A stretch of DNA of 64,000 bases from Pigmentibacter sp. JX0631 (GCF_029873255.1 NZ_CP123622.1:496501-560500), one strand, 5' to 3'. Positions 53,801 through 63,181 are shown, counted from the first letter of the stretch. Translations and numbers: made by a program. Notes: generated by a model not told the origin, from the letters alone.

Positions 53801-53939
53801 TGGAGGACTTATTGTAAGTCAATTACTAACTCTTTATACAACACCTGTTATATACTTATTTTTCTCTAAATTATTTTCTGAAAAAAAGAAAAATATAATT
53901 CAGAAAGAATCTAATTTATCTTTTCGTGAGGATCATTAA
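50820..53939 (+). CDS. RND efflux permease (MdtB-like), system 2
   Basis: The 1039-aa permease starts ISDPFIKRPIATTLIMCAVF, typical of MdtB/MdtC. Helix 4 has TGFVVDDAIVMIENISRYVE with both aspartates, and helix 10 has IGIVKKNAIMMIDFALELE with the relay lysine intact. The porter domain begins LPEVDYPTIQVKTLYPGA. Paired with the next gene it should form an asymmetric B/C-type trimer, as in MdtBC. Its stop shares one base with the next start (TAATG). Confidence 0.92.
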   Translation: MINISDPFIKRPIATTLIMCAVFLVGILAYKLIPVAALPEVDYPTIQVKTLYPGASSIVVTSSITAPLEKQFGQMSGLKLMTSSSGDGLSLINLQFDLAMNLDIAVQEVQAAINTSSNLLPQDIPSPPIYYKVNPADTPIMTLSFTSDTYTLPEIHELIETRYVPKLSEIPGVGLVTINGGQKPAIRIQVNPTAIAGYNLNIDDIRNAILASNVNLAKGNIDGNRVSFTINANDQLLDINSYKNLIVSYRNNSPIYLKDLANIESSSENIRLAAWKNLTPALILNIQKQPTSNVIDVVNRIEKLLPILQVNIPKDIKIEILNDRTQSIRNSVSDAQFELFLAVILVVLIIYVFLNDLKTTLIPSVCVPLSLIGTFSVMYMLNFSLNNLTIMALTIATGFVVDDAIVMIENISRYVELGETKINAALKGSAQIGFTIISLTVSLIAVLIPLLFMGDIIGRLFREFSITLAVSILISAFISLTLTPMLCRFFINDNHIKKDNKLNKFLKSMIDKLIFNYSITLKIILNNQKTVLLISILTFFATIMQYYFIPKNFFPQQDISLIQGITESSESISFTNMLEKQKLIVNEILQDEAVLNVSSYIGVDGNNYSINNGRLLIRLKDNELRKEKINTIIERIQNSVQKIKDISLYMQAVQDINIDNRVSKTQYQFSLSSPSLTEVDKWTKILVSELTHSENLKDINHDLQNNGLQLKIEIDRNSAARFGITTNMIDTALYNAFGQRQISTIYTQSNQYHVILEVNPSLDINANNILNKIFILSNNKISIPLSAFTKVSYDTEPLVINKQEQFPVATISFNLISGHSLEQAVNDIEEAKLKINLPKSIETRFEGATQSFQNSLKNQIYLIIAAIIVVYIILGILYESYIHPITIISTLPSAGMGALFSLQLTKQNFDIISLIGIILLIGIVKKNAIMMIDFALELERKEKKKPIEAIYEACLLRFRPILMTTLAALLSAIPLAFGTGMGSELRRPLGISIIGGLIVSQLLTLYTTPVIYLFFSKLFSEKKKNIIQKESNLSFREDH

Positions 53940-56900
53940 TGCATAGTTTATCCTCACCATTTATTAATCGACCAATAGCAACCTCTTTAATAGCTTTACT
54001 TATTATTTTAGTTGGAATTCTTGCTTTTAATTTATTACCAGTTTCACAATTACCTCAGATTGAATTTCCTACAATATCTGTGCAGGCAAATCTCCCGGGA
54101 GCAAGCCCAGATGTGATGGCTACTTCTGTCGCAACTCCCTTGGAACACTATATCGGAAAAATTTCTGGAATAACAGAAATGACTTCTAGTAGTTCCTTAG
54201 GAAAGACAAATATAGTTATTCAGTTTGATTTAAACCGAGATATTAATGCCGCTGCTAATGAAGTTCAAGCGGCTATAGATCAGGCACTACCATCTTTGCC
54301 AGCAGAAATGCCAAATCGTCCTACATACCGAAAAGTAAATCCTGCAGATGCACCTATTATGATTCTCGCATTAACTTCTACTGAGCATACAAAAGGTCAA
54401 ATGTATGATATTGCTACAAATATTTTGCAACAAAAAATTTCACAGGCCAAAGGAGTTGGACAAGTAATTGTTGGTGGTAGTTCATTACCAAGCGTTAGAA
54501 TTGAAGCAAACCCTTTTTTGTTGAATAATTATGGATTAACTATTGACGATATTAAAAATACAATTCAAAATTCAAATCAAAATTCACCAAAAGGGCAATT
54601 ATCAAATTTATTTCACACTTATTACATAGCAACAAATGATCAATTGCATTATTCTGAACAGTATAAGCCACTGATTATTAGTATTAATAACGGAAGTGTC
54701 ATTACTTTAAAAGATGTTGCTGAAGTTAAAGATTCTGTGGAAGATATTAAAAATACAGGCTTGGCTGATAATAAACCAGCTGTTTTATTGATTATATTTA
54801 AAGAACCAGGAGTTAACGTTATAGAAACTGTAGATGGAATTAAAGGATTAATTCCTCAACTTTCAGCTTATATTTCTGCTGACATGCAACTTACCGTTAT
54901 GATGGATAGAACATCAACTATACGCGCATCACTAATTGATATTGAAAAAACATTACTTATTTCTATTGCTTTAGTGATTTGTGTGGTTTTTTTATTTTTA
55001 AAAAATATTTATACGACAATTATTCCAAGTATTGTTGTACCTATTTCAATCTTAGGTACATTTGCAGTAATGTATTTACTAAATTTCAGTTTAGATAATT
55101 TGTCTATCATGGCTTTAACAATTTCTACCGGATTTGTTGTAGATGATGCAATAGTTGTTATTGAAAATATAACTCGCTACCTTGAAAAAGGTTTTTCTCC
55201 GCTAAAAGCGTCTTTAATTGGAGCCAAAGAAGTTGGATTTACAGTTCTTTCAATGAGTGTTTCGTTAATAGCAGTTTTTATTCCAATTTTACTTATGGGA
55301 GGAATTGTTGGAAGATTATTTCGAGAATTTGCAGTTACTCTATCTATTGCTATTCTAGTATCATTACTTGTTTCTTTAACAATTACTCCATCTATGTGTT
55401 CTAAAATTTTAAAACCTGACAAAGAAAGAAAACAAGAAAAAAATGTTGCAAATTCTTATTATGCTGCATCATTGCAGTGGGCAATAAAACATAGCAAATT
55501 TATGTTAACTGTTCTCATCTGTATAGTTATCTTAAATATTTACTTTTATATTAAAATACCCAAAGGGTTTTTCCCCCAACAAGATACTGGCAGAATAATG
55601 GGGTTTGCTCTCACCGATCAAAATACATCTTTTAAAAATATGGAAAAAAAATTTGGAGAAGTAATTGAAGTATTGAAATCAGATGAAAACATTGAACATG
55701 TTGTCGGATATGTAGGAGGGGGTTCAGTTAATTCAGGAAATATATTTATTAGTTTAAAATCTCAATCTAACCGGAAATTAACCGCAGATGAGGTTATTGG
55801 TGTTTTAAGAAAAAAACTCATAAAAATACCTGGAATCTCTGTTTTTCTTTTGGCAGCACAAGATATTATGATTGGTGGAAGACAGGGCGGTGCACAATTC
55901 CAATATTCTATTTCTGCAGCAAATATCAAAGAATTAAATAAATGGGGAGATTACTTAATTCAAGAACTTAGTAAAATTCCAATTATAGCTGATGTAAACA
56001 GTGATCAAAAAGATAAAGGAATTGAAACCTATATATCTATTGAACATGAGACAGCAAAAAAAATTGGAATTTCACCATTACTAATAGATAATGCCCTATA
56101 TGATTCTCTTGGCCAAAGACAAATTTCGGTAATTTATAAGGACTTAAACCAATATCATGTCGTCTTAGAAACAGATCCAAAATTTACAAATTCACCAAAT
56201 TTTCTTAATGTTTTATATTTAAAAAATAATAATAAGCAAATTGTTCCTTTAAATGCAGCTGCAAGTTTTGAAACAAAGAAAGCAATTCTTTCTATAAGTC
56301 ATCAAAGTCAATTTCCTTCTATAACTTTATCTTTCAATTTAATCCCTGGAACAGCACTGGGAGAAGCAGTCAATAAAGTGAGTGATAAAGTATCAGAATT
56401 AAATTTACCCTCTAATCTATCAGCTTCATTCCAAGGTACTGCTAAAGTGTTTCAAGCAACTCTTGCGAATCAACCAACATTAATTCTAGCAGCAATCCTT
56501 ACAGTTTATATTGTACTAGGAATTCTATATGAAAATTTAATTCATCCAATTACTATTATTTCTACTTTACCTTCAGCTGGTTTAGGGGCATTACTTGCTT
56601 TATATTTCACTAAAACTGATCTTTCATTAATTGCTTTTGTAGGCATCATACTTTTAATTGGTATCGTAAAGAAAAATGCAATCATGATGATAGATTTTGC
56701 TATTACCTTGCAAAAAAATCAAAATTATCCAGCTGATAAAGCTATTTTTGAAGCAGCAATTCTTAGATTAAGACCAATTATGATGACTTCCTTTGCTGCA
56801 TTACTAGGTGCTGTTCCTTTAGCTTTTGATCATGGAGTAGGCTCTGAATATAGAAAACCATTAGGGATCTCAATTATTGGCGGTTTACTCATTAGTCAAT

Positions 56901-57013
56901 TACTAACACTTTACACTACTCCTATAGTTTTTCTTTATTTTGAAAAAATAGCTTCTTGGCTAAGAGGAAAAAAGTTAAAAGGAAAAGTTTATGAAGCTAA
57001 ATCAAATTACTAA
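53939..57013 (+). CDS. RND efflux permease (MdtC-like), system 2
   Basis: The 1024-aa permease is a close relative of the gene before it. It starts SSPFINRPIATSLIALLIIL, carries STGFVVDDAIVVIENITRYL in helix 4 and IGIVKKNAIMMIDFAITLQ in helix 10, and ends with the conserved LLTLYTTPIVFLYFEKI. The two permeases probably arose by duplication and, by analogy with MdtBC, assemble as a heterotrimer. The channel gene begins within its last 23 bp. The exported drug or bile-salt-like substrate cannot be predicted. Confidence 0.92.
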   Translation: MHSLSSPFINRPIATSLIALLIILVGILAFNLLPVSQLPQIEFPTISVQANLPGASPDVMATSVATPLEHYIGKISGITEMTSSSSLGKTNIVIQFDLNRDINAAANEVQAAIDQALPSLPAEMPNRPTYRKVNPADAPIMILALTSTEHTKGQMYDIATNILQQKISQAKGVGQVIVGGSSLPSVRIEANPFLLNNYGLTIDDIKNTIQNSNQNSPKGQLSNLFHTYYIATNDQLHYSEQYKPLIISINNGSVITLKDVAEVKDSVEDIKNTGLADNKPAVLLIIFKEPGVNVIETVDGIKGLIPQLSAYISADMQLTVMMDRTSTIRASLIDIEKTLLISIALVICVVFLFLKNIYTTIIPSIVVPISILGTFAVMYLLNFSLDNLSIMALTISTGFVVDDAIVVIENITRYLEKGFSPLKASLIGAKEVGFTVLSMSVSLIAVFIPILLMGGIVGRLFREFAVTLSIAILVSLLVSLTITPSMCSKILKPDKERKQEKNVANSYYAASLQWAIKHSKFMLTVLICIVILNIYFYIKIPKGFFPQQDTGRIMGFALTDQNTSFKNMEKKFGEVIEVLKSDENIEHVVGYVGGGSVNSGNIFISLKSQSNRKLTADEVIGVLRKKLIKIPGISVFLLAAQDIMIGGRQGGAQFQYSISAANIKELNKWGDYLIQELSKIPIIADVNSDQKDKGIETYISIEHETAKKIGISPLLIDNALYDSLGQRQISVIYKDLNQYHVVLETDPKFTNSPNFLNVLYLKNNNKQIVPLNAAASFETKKAILSISHQSQFPSITLSFNLIPGTALGEAVNKVSDKVSELNLPSNLSASFQGTAKVFQATLANQPTLILAAILTVYIVLGILYENLIHPITIISTLPSAGLGALLALYFTKTDLSLIAFVGIILLIGIVKKNAIMMIDFAITLQKNQNYPADKAIFEAAILRLRPIMMTSFAALLGAVPLAFDHGVGSEYRKPLGISIIGGLLISQLLTLYTTPIVFLYFEKIASWLRGKKLKGKVYEAKSNY

Positions 57014-58406
57014 AATTGGAATTTTATCTTTTTTCTTTTTCACCAAATGTACAGTTGGTCCAGACTATCAAAAAATTGTAACTGATAGACCTGAATTTTT
57101 TAAAGAAACAAAAAGCGGTAATTGGAAAACAGCAGAACCTAAAGATGATATTTTCAAAGGTAAATGGTGGGAAATTTATAATGATCCTTATCTAAATGAA
57201 CTAGAAGAGCAAATAGAAACTACCAACCATAATATTTTAGCTAGCATTGCACAAATGGATCAAGCTCAGGCTCTTTTAGGACAAAGTAAAAGTAATTACT
57301 TTCCCACAATTGGAGCAAATTCAGGAATAACACGTCAAAGACAAGGATCAGGTTATTCACAAAATCCAACAGAAACAACAAATTATTCAGTAAATTTAAA
57401 TGCAACATGGATTCCTGATCTTTGGGGAAATATAAGGAGATCTGTAGAAGCTAATGAAGCAGCTTTTCAAGCTAGTGAAGCGCAAGTTGAAAATATAAAA
57501 TTATCTGTCCATGCATCGCTAGCGCAATATTATTTTCAACTTAGAACAGTAGATAAAAATCAAGTTATTCTAAATGAAATTGCAGAATGCACAAAAAGAC
57601 AATTAGAAATGATTTATAGAAGTAAAGAATTAGGGACTGCTAATTCTATTGAGGTACAAAAACTAGAATCTCAATATGATTTAGCCAAACTTAATGCCGA
57701 AGATAACTCTATTTTGCGAGAACAATATGAACATGCAATTGCAATAATATTAGGAAAATCTCCGGCGGAATTCTCTTTAGAAATTAAAAATACTAATATT
57801 CAAATCCCAATTTTACCTATGGTTTTACCATCAGAGTTACTAGAAAGAAGACCGGATATTGCACAAGCTGAACGCCTTGTTGCACAAGCTAATGCACAAA
57901 TTGGTATTGCGAAAGCTGCTTATTTTCCTAATTTAAATTTAAGTTCGAATGTTGGTTATTCTAGTAATGATATTTCTAATTTATTTACTTTACCTACTCT
58001 TATTTGGTCTGTTGGAGCAAGTTTAGCTGAAACAATTTTCGACGCTGGTTCAAGGAAAGATAAAGTTGAAGCAGCTGAGGCTAATTACAGAGCTGTTGTT
58101 AATCAATACAAACAAACGGTATTACAAGCTCTTCAAAATGTTGAAGATAATTTAAGTGCATTTAATCACTTGAAAAGTGAAGAACTTTTTCAGTTCAATT
58201 CAATGAACAAAATTGAATCTATTTATAATTTAAGTAATGAACAATTTGAACAGGGAATAATAAATAATATAGATTTACTAACCGCTAAAATAAATTTGCA
58301 AAATAGTAAAAAATCATTAAATGATTTAATCAATAAAAGAGTTTTAAATTCTGTTAATCTTATCGCATCTTTGGGAGGTGGTTGGAAACAATTTTTTATG
58401 AAGTGA
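56991..58406 (+). CDS. NodT-type outer-membrane efflux lipoprotein, system 2
   Basis: The ATG lies inside the permease end, with AAAAGGAAAAG upstream. The 471-aa protein has a short signal and a probable lipid-modified Cys at residue 20 in SFFFFTKCTVGPDYQ; Lys at -1 is unusual for a lipobox, though the following TVGPDY is the standard NodT start. Blocks WWEIYNDPYLNELEEQI, ATWIPDLWGNIRRSVEANEA, LPSELLERRPDIAQAERLVA and QANAQIGIAKAAYFPNLNLS are conserved. It forms the exit channel of the MdtABC-like system. Confidence 0.9.
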   Translation: MKLNQITKIGILSFFFFTKCTVGPDYQKIVTDRPEFFKETKSGNWKTAEPKDDIFKGKWWEIYNDPYLNELEEQIETTNHNILASIAQMDQAQALLGQSKSNYFPTIGANSGITRQRQGSGYSQNPTETTNYSVNLNATWIPDLWGNIRRSVEANEAAFQASEAQVENIKLSVHASLAQYYFQLRTVDKNQVILNEIAECTKRQLEMIYRSKELGTANSIEVQKLESQYDLAKLNAEDNSILREQYEHAIAIILGKSPAEFSLEIKNTNIQIPILPMVLPSELLERRPDIAQAERLVAQANAQIGIAKAAYFPNLNLSSNVGYSSNDISNLFTLPTLIWSVGASLAETIFDAGSRKDKVEAAEANYRAVVNQYKQTVLQALQNVEDNLSAFNHLKSEELFQFNSMNKIESIYNLSNEQFEQGIINNIDLLTAKINLQNSKKSLNDLINKRVLNSVNLIASLGGGWKQFFMK

Positions 58407-58736
58407 CTAAACTTTAAGATAACTGTAAAAAAAGTAAAAGCTTAAAATCCCTATAAAAATAGAAATTGTAGCATTTCTTTTCCATACAAAAAAAAGAATA
58501 ACTGGAATTGCAGCTAAAAAACTTGAAAATACAAAAGATCTTTGAATATGCTCTTCAAAAAGACCAGCCGAATACAAAAATAAAATAATCATAATTCCTG
58601 GTGGCAATTTTTTCCCAAAACTTAACATAAAATCATTTTGAATAATTTTTTTGGGTAATATAAAAGGTACTATTCTTAATAAAAAGGTAATGACTGCGAT
58701 GACGGAAATTAAAATTAGCAACTCAGTTAATGACAT
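58407..58736 (-). CDS. azlD: Branched-chain amino-acid exporter small subunit (AzlD family)
   Basis: I start at ATG 58736 (MSLTELLILIS), which follows GGGA at six bases and overlaps the azlC stop region; two upstream ATGs lie within azlC. The 109-aa protein has four membrane helices and the motif TFLLRIVPFILP, characteristic of AzlD. Together with AzlC it exports branched-chain amino acids or analogues such as azaleucine. It ends next to the stop of the efflux lipoprotein gene on the other strand. Confidence 0.8.
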   Translation of the reverse strand: MSLTELLILISVIAVITFLLRIVPFILPKKIIQNDFMLSFGKKLPPGIMIILFLYSAGLFEEHIQRSFVFSSFLAAIPVILFFVWKRNATISIFIGILSFYFFYSYLKV

Positions 58737-59424
58737 GTTTTTTCCCATAAATTTTATACCATTCATAAATAAGCATAAAAATGAAGTAAAGAACTACTGC
58801 GAGCAATAAATTTCTTTTGAAGCAAAAAAAAGAAATAAAGAAACAGATTGTTCCCAATATGACAGACATATAATATTTCGATGAAATTAAACCATCCAAT
58901 GCCATAATTAGAAAAAGAGCCGTTAAAGCATAAACTAAAAATTCAGTATCAAAATGTCCCATAAGAGAGTAGCAGTATACACCTAGAAAAGTTCCAAAAA
59001 CCCAATAAAAATGACTTAAAAAAGAAATATAAAAACTATATGTATTGTTATAAGCTTTAGGATTGTTTGCAAGTAACGCATAAGACTCATCTGTTAAAGC
59101 AGAAACCATATAAGTTTTTAATAAAACATTTGTTTTAAATTTATCAAGGAATGAAAACCCATAAAATACATGCCGTAAATTAACTATAGCAGTTAAATAA
59201 ACAATACTCCAAAATGAACTATTTGCTATAAGCATACTTACTAAAATAAATTGAGATGCTCCTGCATATATAAACAAACTAATTAAAGGAGCAATAAACC
59301 AGGGATAACTTAATTTTTGACAGACTATTCCAAATGAAAGCCCAATCGGGATATAACCCGTCATGGCAGGAATACTATCTATAAAAGCTTCTTTAATAGG
59401 GCTTTTCTGAAAATTATATTCCAT
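58723..59424 (-). CDS. azlC: Branched-chain amino-acid exporter large subunit (AzlC family)
   Basis: The 233-aa membrane protein has the AzlC signature PAMTGYIPIGLSFGIVCQKL near the N-terminus, then IYAGASQFILVSML and VNLRHVFYGFSF. About seven helices follow. It works with AzlD as a two-component exporter. It begins 4 bp after the methyltransferase gene, so the three genes form one unit. The substrate range is inferred from the family. Confidence 0.86.
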   Translation of the reverse strand: MEYNFQKSPIKEAFIDSIPAMTGYIPIGLSFGIVCQKLSYPWFIAPLISLFIYAGASQFILVSMLIANSSFWSIVYLTAIVNLRHVFYGFSFLDKFKTNVLLKTYMVSALTDESYALLANNPKAYNNTYSFYISFLSHFYWVFGTFLGVYCYSLMGHFDTEFLVYALTALFLIMALDGLISSKYYMSVILGTICFFISFFCFKRNLLLAVVLYFIFMLIYEWYKIYGKKHVIN

Positions 59425-59428
59425 TATT

Positions 59429-60829
59429 CTAATTCCTATTATTATTTTTCCTGAAACAAACTAAATGGGTACCTGAGTTATAAAAACTACCCTTTGATGT
59501 TGAATAAATTCTTTCATGTAGTATGATTTCAAAATCATTTTCAATAGCCATTGATATTAAATTTTCTACACTTGTTTTACACTCTACTTCATAATCTAAA
59601 CCAGCAACTAATGCTTGTAGTTCTAAAAATGATAATCGATAATAAGCTATAAAAGAGTTAGAAATATTGAAGTTATTTTTAAGTAGATCACTCATTCCTA
59701 TAAGTAACTCTCTACACATAATTTCTGCTTCTGAAACTTTTCCGCTCAAAGCCAAAATATTAATTTTTGGAAACATCTTATGAGATAATTTTATTAATTG
59801 TATTTCATCATCGGTACAATTTTTTGGTATTTCATTAATTTGAGGAGCTAATTTTAAAATATCAATGATATATCCAAGATGATGTTTAATTATATTTTCA
59901 TATCTTTCTATTTTTGTTTTAAATGGTGATAAAAATTCATCAGAAATCAATAAATATCCTCCATTTGCTAAAATTTTGTTTGCATGCTGAAATAAAAAAT
60001 GTGTATTAAAATGATGGGAAGCACCAATCGAAATTGCTAAATTTAAGGTTTTACTTGGGTAGTAATCAAAAAAACCTTTTAAAAAAGGATGTACAAAGTG
60101 ATTATCTTTAAATCTTTCCTTTAAATATGTGAAAGCTGTTGGACTTGGTTCAATTAAATCAACTTGAGCATAAGAATCTAAAAGTTCTAGTAACATTTGG
60201 ATGGCGGTTCCAGGACCAGAGCCAATATCAATAAAATAATTAGTGTCTACATTGTTTTTTAGTAAAAATTTATAAATACTTATAACTTGATATGCATAAG
60301 CGGGATGCACCGCTTCAAAAAAATTATATGAATTAACATCGATTTTATTTTCAAATAAATTCCATTCATCCGGATTAGCATATACAGATGTTAAAAGTTT
60401 TTCATTCTCATTTTTTATAAAATTTGGAGCGTTAAATTTTCTTTTTTTAATACTATTGAATTCACTTATTAATGTTTGTTTCAAATATGACAATGGAGTT
60501 AAGTTCTTTAAATAAATTTCTATATCGCTTAATAATCTATTTTCATAATTTAAATTATGATTAAGAAATGAATATATTTCTATATGATTTTCATCCGTAA
60601 TATTAATTAAATAATTAATTTTCCAAATAAATTCATTGCGATTAAAAAAATTGTTTACGCAATTCATAAGAACAGTATATTCAATTGTTGATTTCATTAC
60701 TAGGATATAACTACAATCAATACCATTTTGAATTTCAATCCATTTTTTTTCTAAAGTTTGTAATAAAAACTCACTACTCTCAAGATTTTCTATTATTAAT
60801 TTATTTTCTTCAAACAGATCCTTCTGCAT
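59429..60829 (-). CDS. SAM-dependent methyltransferase with long N-terminal domain
   Basis: The start ATG has AAGGA eight bases upstream. Residues ~1-180 form a helical domain of unknown type. Residues ~205-340 form a class I methyltransferase: motif I FIDIGSGPGTAIQMLLELL, the acidic residue of motif II in QVDLIEPSP, and motif IV LNLAISIGASHHF. The remainder is helical and ends in a basic tail. The arrangement resembles accessory methyltransferases of natural-product pathways. It is directly upstream of azlCD, suggesting modification followed by export of an amino-acid-related compound. The substrate is unknown. Confidence 0.68.
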   Translation of the reverse strand: MQKDLFEENKLIIENLESSEFLLQTLEKKWIEIQNGIDCSYILVMKSTIEYTVLMNCVNNFFNRNEFIWKINYLINITDENHIEIYSFLNHNLNYENRLLSDIEIYLKNLTPLSYLKQTLISEFNSIKKRKFNAPNFIKNENEKLLTSVYANPDEWNLFENKIDVNSYNFFEAVHPAYAYQVISIYKFLLKNNVDTNYFIDIGSGPGTAIQMLLELLDSYAQVDLIEPSPTAFTYLKERFKDNHFVHPFLKGFFDYYPSKTLNLAISIGASHHFNTHFLFQHANKILANGGYLLISDEFLSPFKTKIERYENIIKHHLGYIIDILKLAPQINEIPKNCTDDEIQLIKLSHKMFPKINILALSGKVSEAEIMCRELLIGMSDLLKNNFNISNSFIAYYRLSFLELQALVAGLDYEVECKTSVENLISMAIENDFEIILHERIYSTSKGSFYNSGTHLVCFRKNNNRN

Positions 60830-61099
60830 TAAAAAATCCTTCTATTATCAATATTAATAAATTTAAATTACCAAATTTTAATAGCATATCTCGTAATATA
60901 AATATGACAACTATTATTTAAATGAATCATTCTTAAAATGAACGAAAATCAATAACGGGATAGCATCGAATTTCATATTAATCAAATTTTAAAAAAAATA
61001 AATTAAAAAAGATTACCAACTTAATTATTATGATTTTTTTTGCTTACCAATAAAAAAGAATTAAAAAAAGAATTACATTAGTATCAACAATAATTTAAA

Positions 61100-62011
61100 T
61101 TACTTTTCATTCGTAGAAAGTTGATCAAGTAAATCTTTAACAGTCATTCTAGATACCCCCAAGCTTCTTAGAGATGACGAAACAACATTTAGGATTGATT
61201 TTTCTAAATCAAATATTTTTTGTTCACCAATAAGTTTGTAAACCGGCTGATGGGCATCTACTAAAGCTATAGCGTCTGAACCTAATTCAGTCTTAAGATA
61301 ATCAACGCTAGGATGAACATTTTCTATATAAAATTGATAACGACTAAGTAAAGAAGTTTCATCATCATCCGCTCTTCCTCTTTTAGTTGCTCTTGACAAC
61401 ATTTCTTGTTTACTAATACTTAAATGTAATACTTTAATAACTGGAATATTAAATCTTCTTAGAAATGCTATTAAATGTTGAGCTGCTTTCACTGTTCTAG
61501 GATAGCCATCAAGAATAAATGGATTTACTTTAAAACTTGAATTGTGTTCTATATGTGCAACAATAAAGTCTTGTGTCCAACGATTTGGAACAAGTAATCC
61601 ATTCATAGTACAAAATTCCAGCCACTCTAGCTGACTAGTAAATTTATCCATATCTTGTCTTTTAAAATAGACTTGCATTTCAGGTAAATAATTTAAAACT
61701 TTTTTAGTCAATTCTTCAGTTGTATCTACGCAATCAAAAATATTCGAATCTGCTGAAAGTTTATAATTTTCTGCTAAGAGTTTAGCATAACTTTTATCAT
61801 TCTTTGCTTTTTGAAAAGTATTTCTTAATATTTCACCCATAGAAAGATGTGCATCTTGCGGTATTGACATAACTTTAGAAAGCGCCGATGCCACCTCTCC
61901 TTTTCCGCAACTAGATGGTCCAGTTAATATCAAAACTCCCGGTCCTCTTAATGAAACACGCTCTACTTTAATCTTTGATTCAAGTTCATAAGCTACACGA
62001 TTCAAACTCAT
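61100..62011 (-). CDS. Adenylate-kinase-like nucleoside monophosphate kinase
   Basis: The 303-aa protein has a P-loop, LTGPSSCGKGEVASAL, the NMP-binding start LSMGEILRNTF, the DGYPRT motif in FILDGYPRTVKAAQ, and a LID-proximal RGRADDD. These define the adenylate kinase fold. It is ~85 residues longer than typical Adk, with an insert at ~70-140 and a C-terminal helical extension (LGVSRMTVKDLLDQLSTNEK). It might be the housekeeping enzyme or a divergent paralogue. It lies 8 bp after dapA, so the two are co-transcribed. Confidence 0.7.
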   Translation of the reverse strand: MSLNRVAYELESKIKVERVSLRGPGVLILTGPSSCGKGEVASALSKVMSIPQDAHLSMGEILRNTFQKAKNDKSYAKLLAENYKLSADSNIFDCVDTTEELTKKVLNYLPEMQVYFKRQDMDKFTSQLEWLEFCTMNGLLVPNRWTQDFIVAHIEHNSSFKVNPFILDGYPRTVKAAQHLIAFLRRFNIPVIKVLHLSISKQEMLSRATKRGRADDDETSLLSRYQFYIENVHPSVDYLKTELGSDAIALVDAHQPVYKLIGEQKIFDLEKSILNVVSSSLRSLGVSRMTVKDLLDQLSTNEK

Positions 62012-62019
62012 AGATAATC

Positions 62020-62967
62020 CTATAATAAAATTTCGTCTGGTATATTATTTTGTTTTAATTGTTTTAAAATTCCTCTTAGCAGTTCTTCTTCATGCTGTTC
62101 TGCGGGATATAAAGGTGCTCGCAAAATATTTTCACACTCACCTAAATAAGCGAGCATTCCTTTCACACCTATAGGATTAGGAAGAGCAAAAATTCCATTG
62201 TTTATACAGTAAGAAGACAAATGTAATTTTTGTGCTTCCTTAATATTCCCATTAAAAAAACTATCCTTAATTTTTAAGAGGGTTTTTGGAATAATGTGAG
62301 AAGTAACAGAAATAACTCCATCTGCACCGCACATTAATGCAGGAGCGTATGTAGCATCATCGCCTGACAATATTCTTACATCACTTTTTTTATTTAAGTT
62401 TAATATATTTCTCATTTCAACAATTGAGTTAACATTTCCAGCTGCTTCTTTGATTGCAACTATATTTGAATTTTCTTCAACTATCTTAGCTAATGTATTT
62501 GGGAGAATGGTAATTCCTGTCCTGCCTGGCACATTGTAGATACAAATTGCTGTATCTTTAAGTAATTTAGAAACTTCTGAATAATGTTTAACTAAACAGG
62601 ATTGGCTTGGTTTATTGTAGTAAGGAGTTACAAGCATTATTCCATTTGCCTTATTTCTATTTTTTCCCAAAATATTTGCAAATTTTATGCTTTTTTCTAT
62701 GGTAGATTTAGTGTAATTTGTACCTGTTCCAACATAGATATGAAAAGAATCTTCTTGATAATTTAGAGCTTTTAGCACCAAAGCTTCAGACTCTTGATCA
62801 GATAAAGTAACATTTTCACCAGTGGTTCCTAAAACTACAATTCCATTAATTCCAGATTTTTTTTGCTTTAGTATTATTTTTTCAAAAGAATTAAAATCTA
62901 TTTCACCGGTGGGCAAAAATGGGGTAATGATGGCGGTCATAACGCCTGAAAAAGGTAAGTGACTCAA
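62020..62967 (-). CDS. dapA: 4-hydroxy-tetrahydrodipicolinate synthase
   Basis: I start at TTG 62967 (SHLPFSGVMTAIITPF), with AAGGAGAA four bases upstream; the longer frame adds 23 residues that do not fit the family. DapA condenses pyruvate with aspartate semialdehyde on the lysine/diaminopimelate pathway. The motifs are GIVVLGTTGENVTLSDQE, YNVPGRTG with the catalytic Tyr, the Schiff-base Lys in IVAIKEAAGNV, and the GADGVISV block. Length 315 aa is slightly above the usual ~295. The adenylate-kinase-like gene follows after 8 bp. No lysine riboswitch was recognised upstream. Confidence 0.92.
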   Translation of the reverse strand: MSHLPFSGVMTAIITPFLPTGEIDFNSFEKIILKQKKSGINGIVVLGTTGENVTLSDQESEALVLKALNYQEDSFHIYVGTGTNYTKSTIEKSIKFANILGKNRNKANGIMLVTPYYNKPSQSCLVKHYSEVSKLLKDTAICIYNVPGRTGITILPNTLAKIVEENSNIVAIKEAAGNVNSIVEMRNILNLNKKSDVRILSGDDATYAPALMCGADGVISVTSHIIPKTLLKIKDSFFNGNIKEAQKLHLSSYCINNGIFALPNPIGVKGMLAYLGECENILRAPLYPAEQHEEELLRGILKQLKQNNIPDEILL

Positions 62968-63101
62968 GAGGTTCTCCTTCAAGTAAAATGATTGAGATTC
63001 GCTGCAGAGAATAGCTTTCTTACCTTCAGTGCGCAAGAAATCTTCGCTGAACTTATTGACCTCCGCTTAAGGATTTGCTAACCACTCAAATACTAAAAGT
63101 G

Positions 63102-63178
63102 GGGCCGGTAGCTAAATGGTTACGGCGGCTCGCTCATAACGAGAAGATCTGGGGGTTCGAGTCCCTCCCGGCCCACCA
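63102..63178 (+). tRNA. tRNA with anticodon CAU (Met elongator or Ile2)
   Basis: The acceptor pairs GGGCCGG with CCGGCCC, followed by discriminator A and encoded CCA. The anticodon arm is CTCG-CTCATAA-CGAG plus one mismatched pair, and the T arm is GGGGG-TTCGAGT-CCCTC. The anticodon CAT fits elongator tRNA-Met or lysidine-modified tRNA-Ile2. The acceptor base order resembles Ile2 but does not decide. It ends 4 bp from the glutathione peroxidase stop. Confidence 0.93.
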
Positions 63179-63181
63179 CAA

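Noticed and set aside
62968-63101. Lysine riboswitch before dapA
   Set aside because: The leader is too short before the tRNA gene and shows no lysine-riboswitch core.
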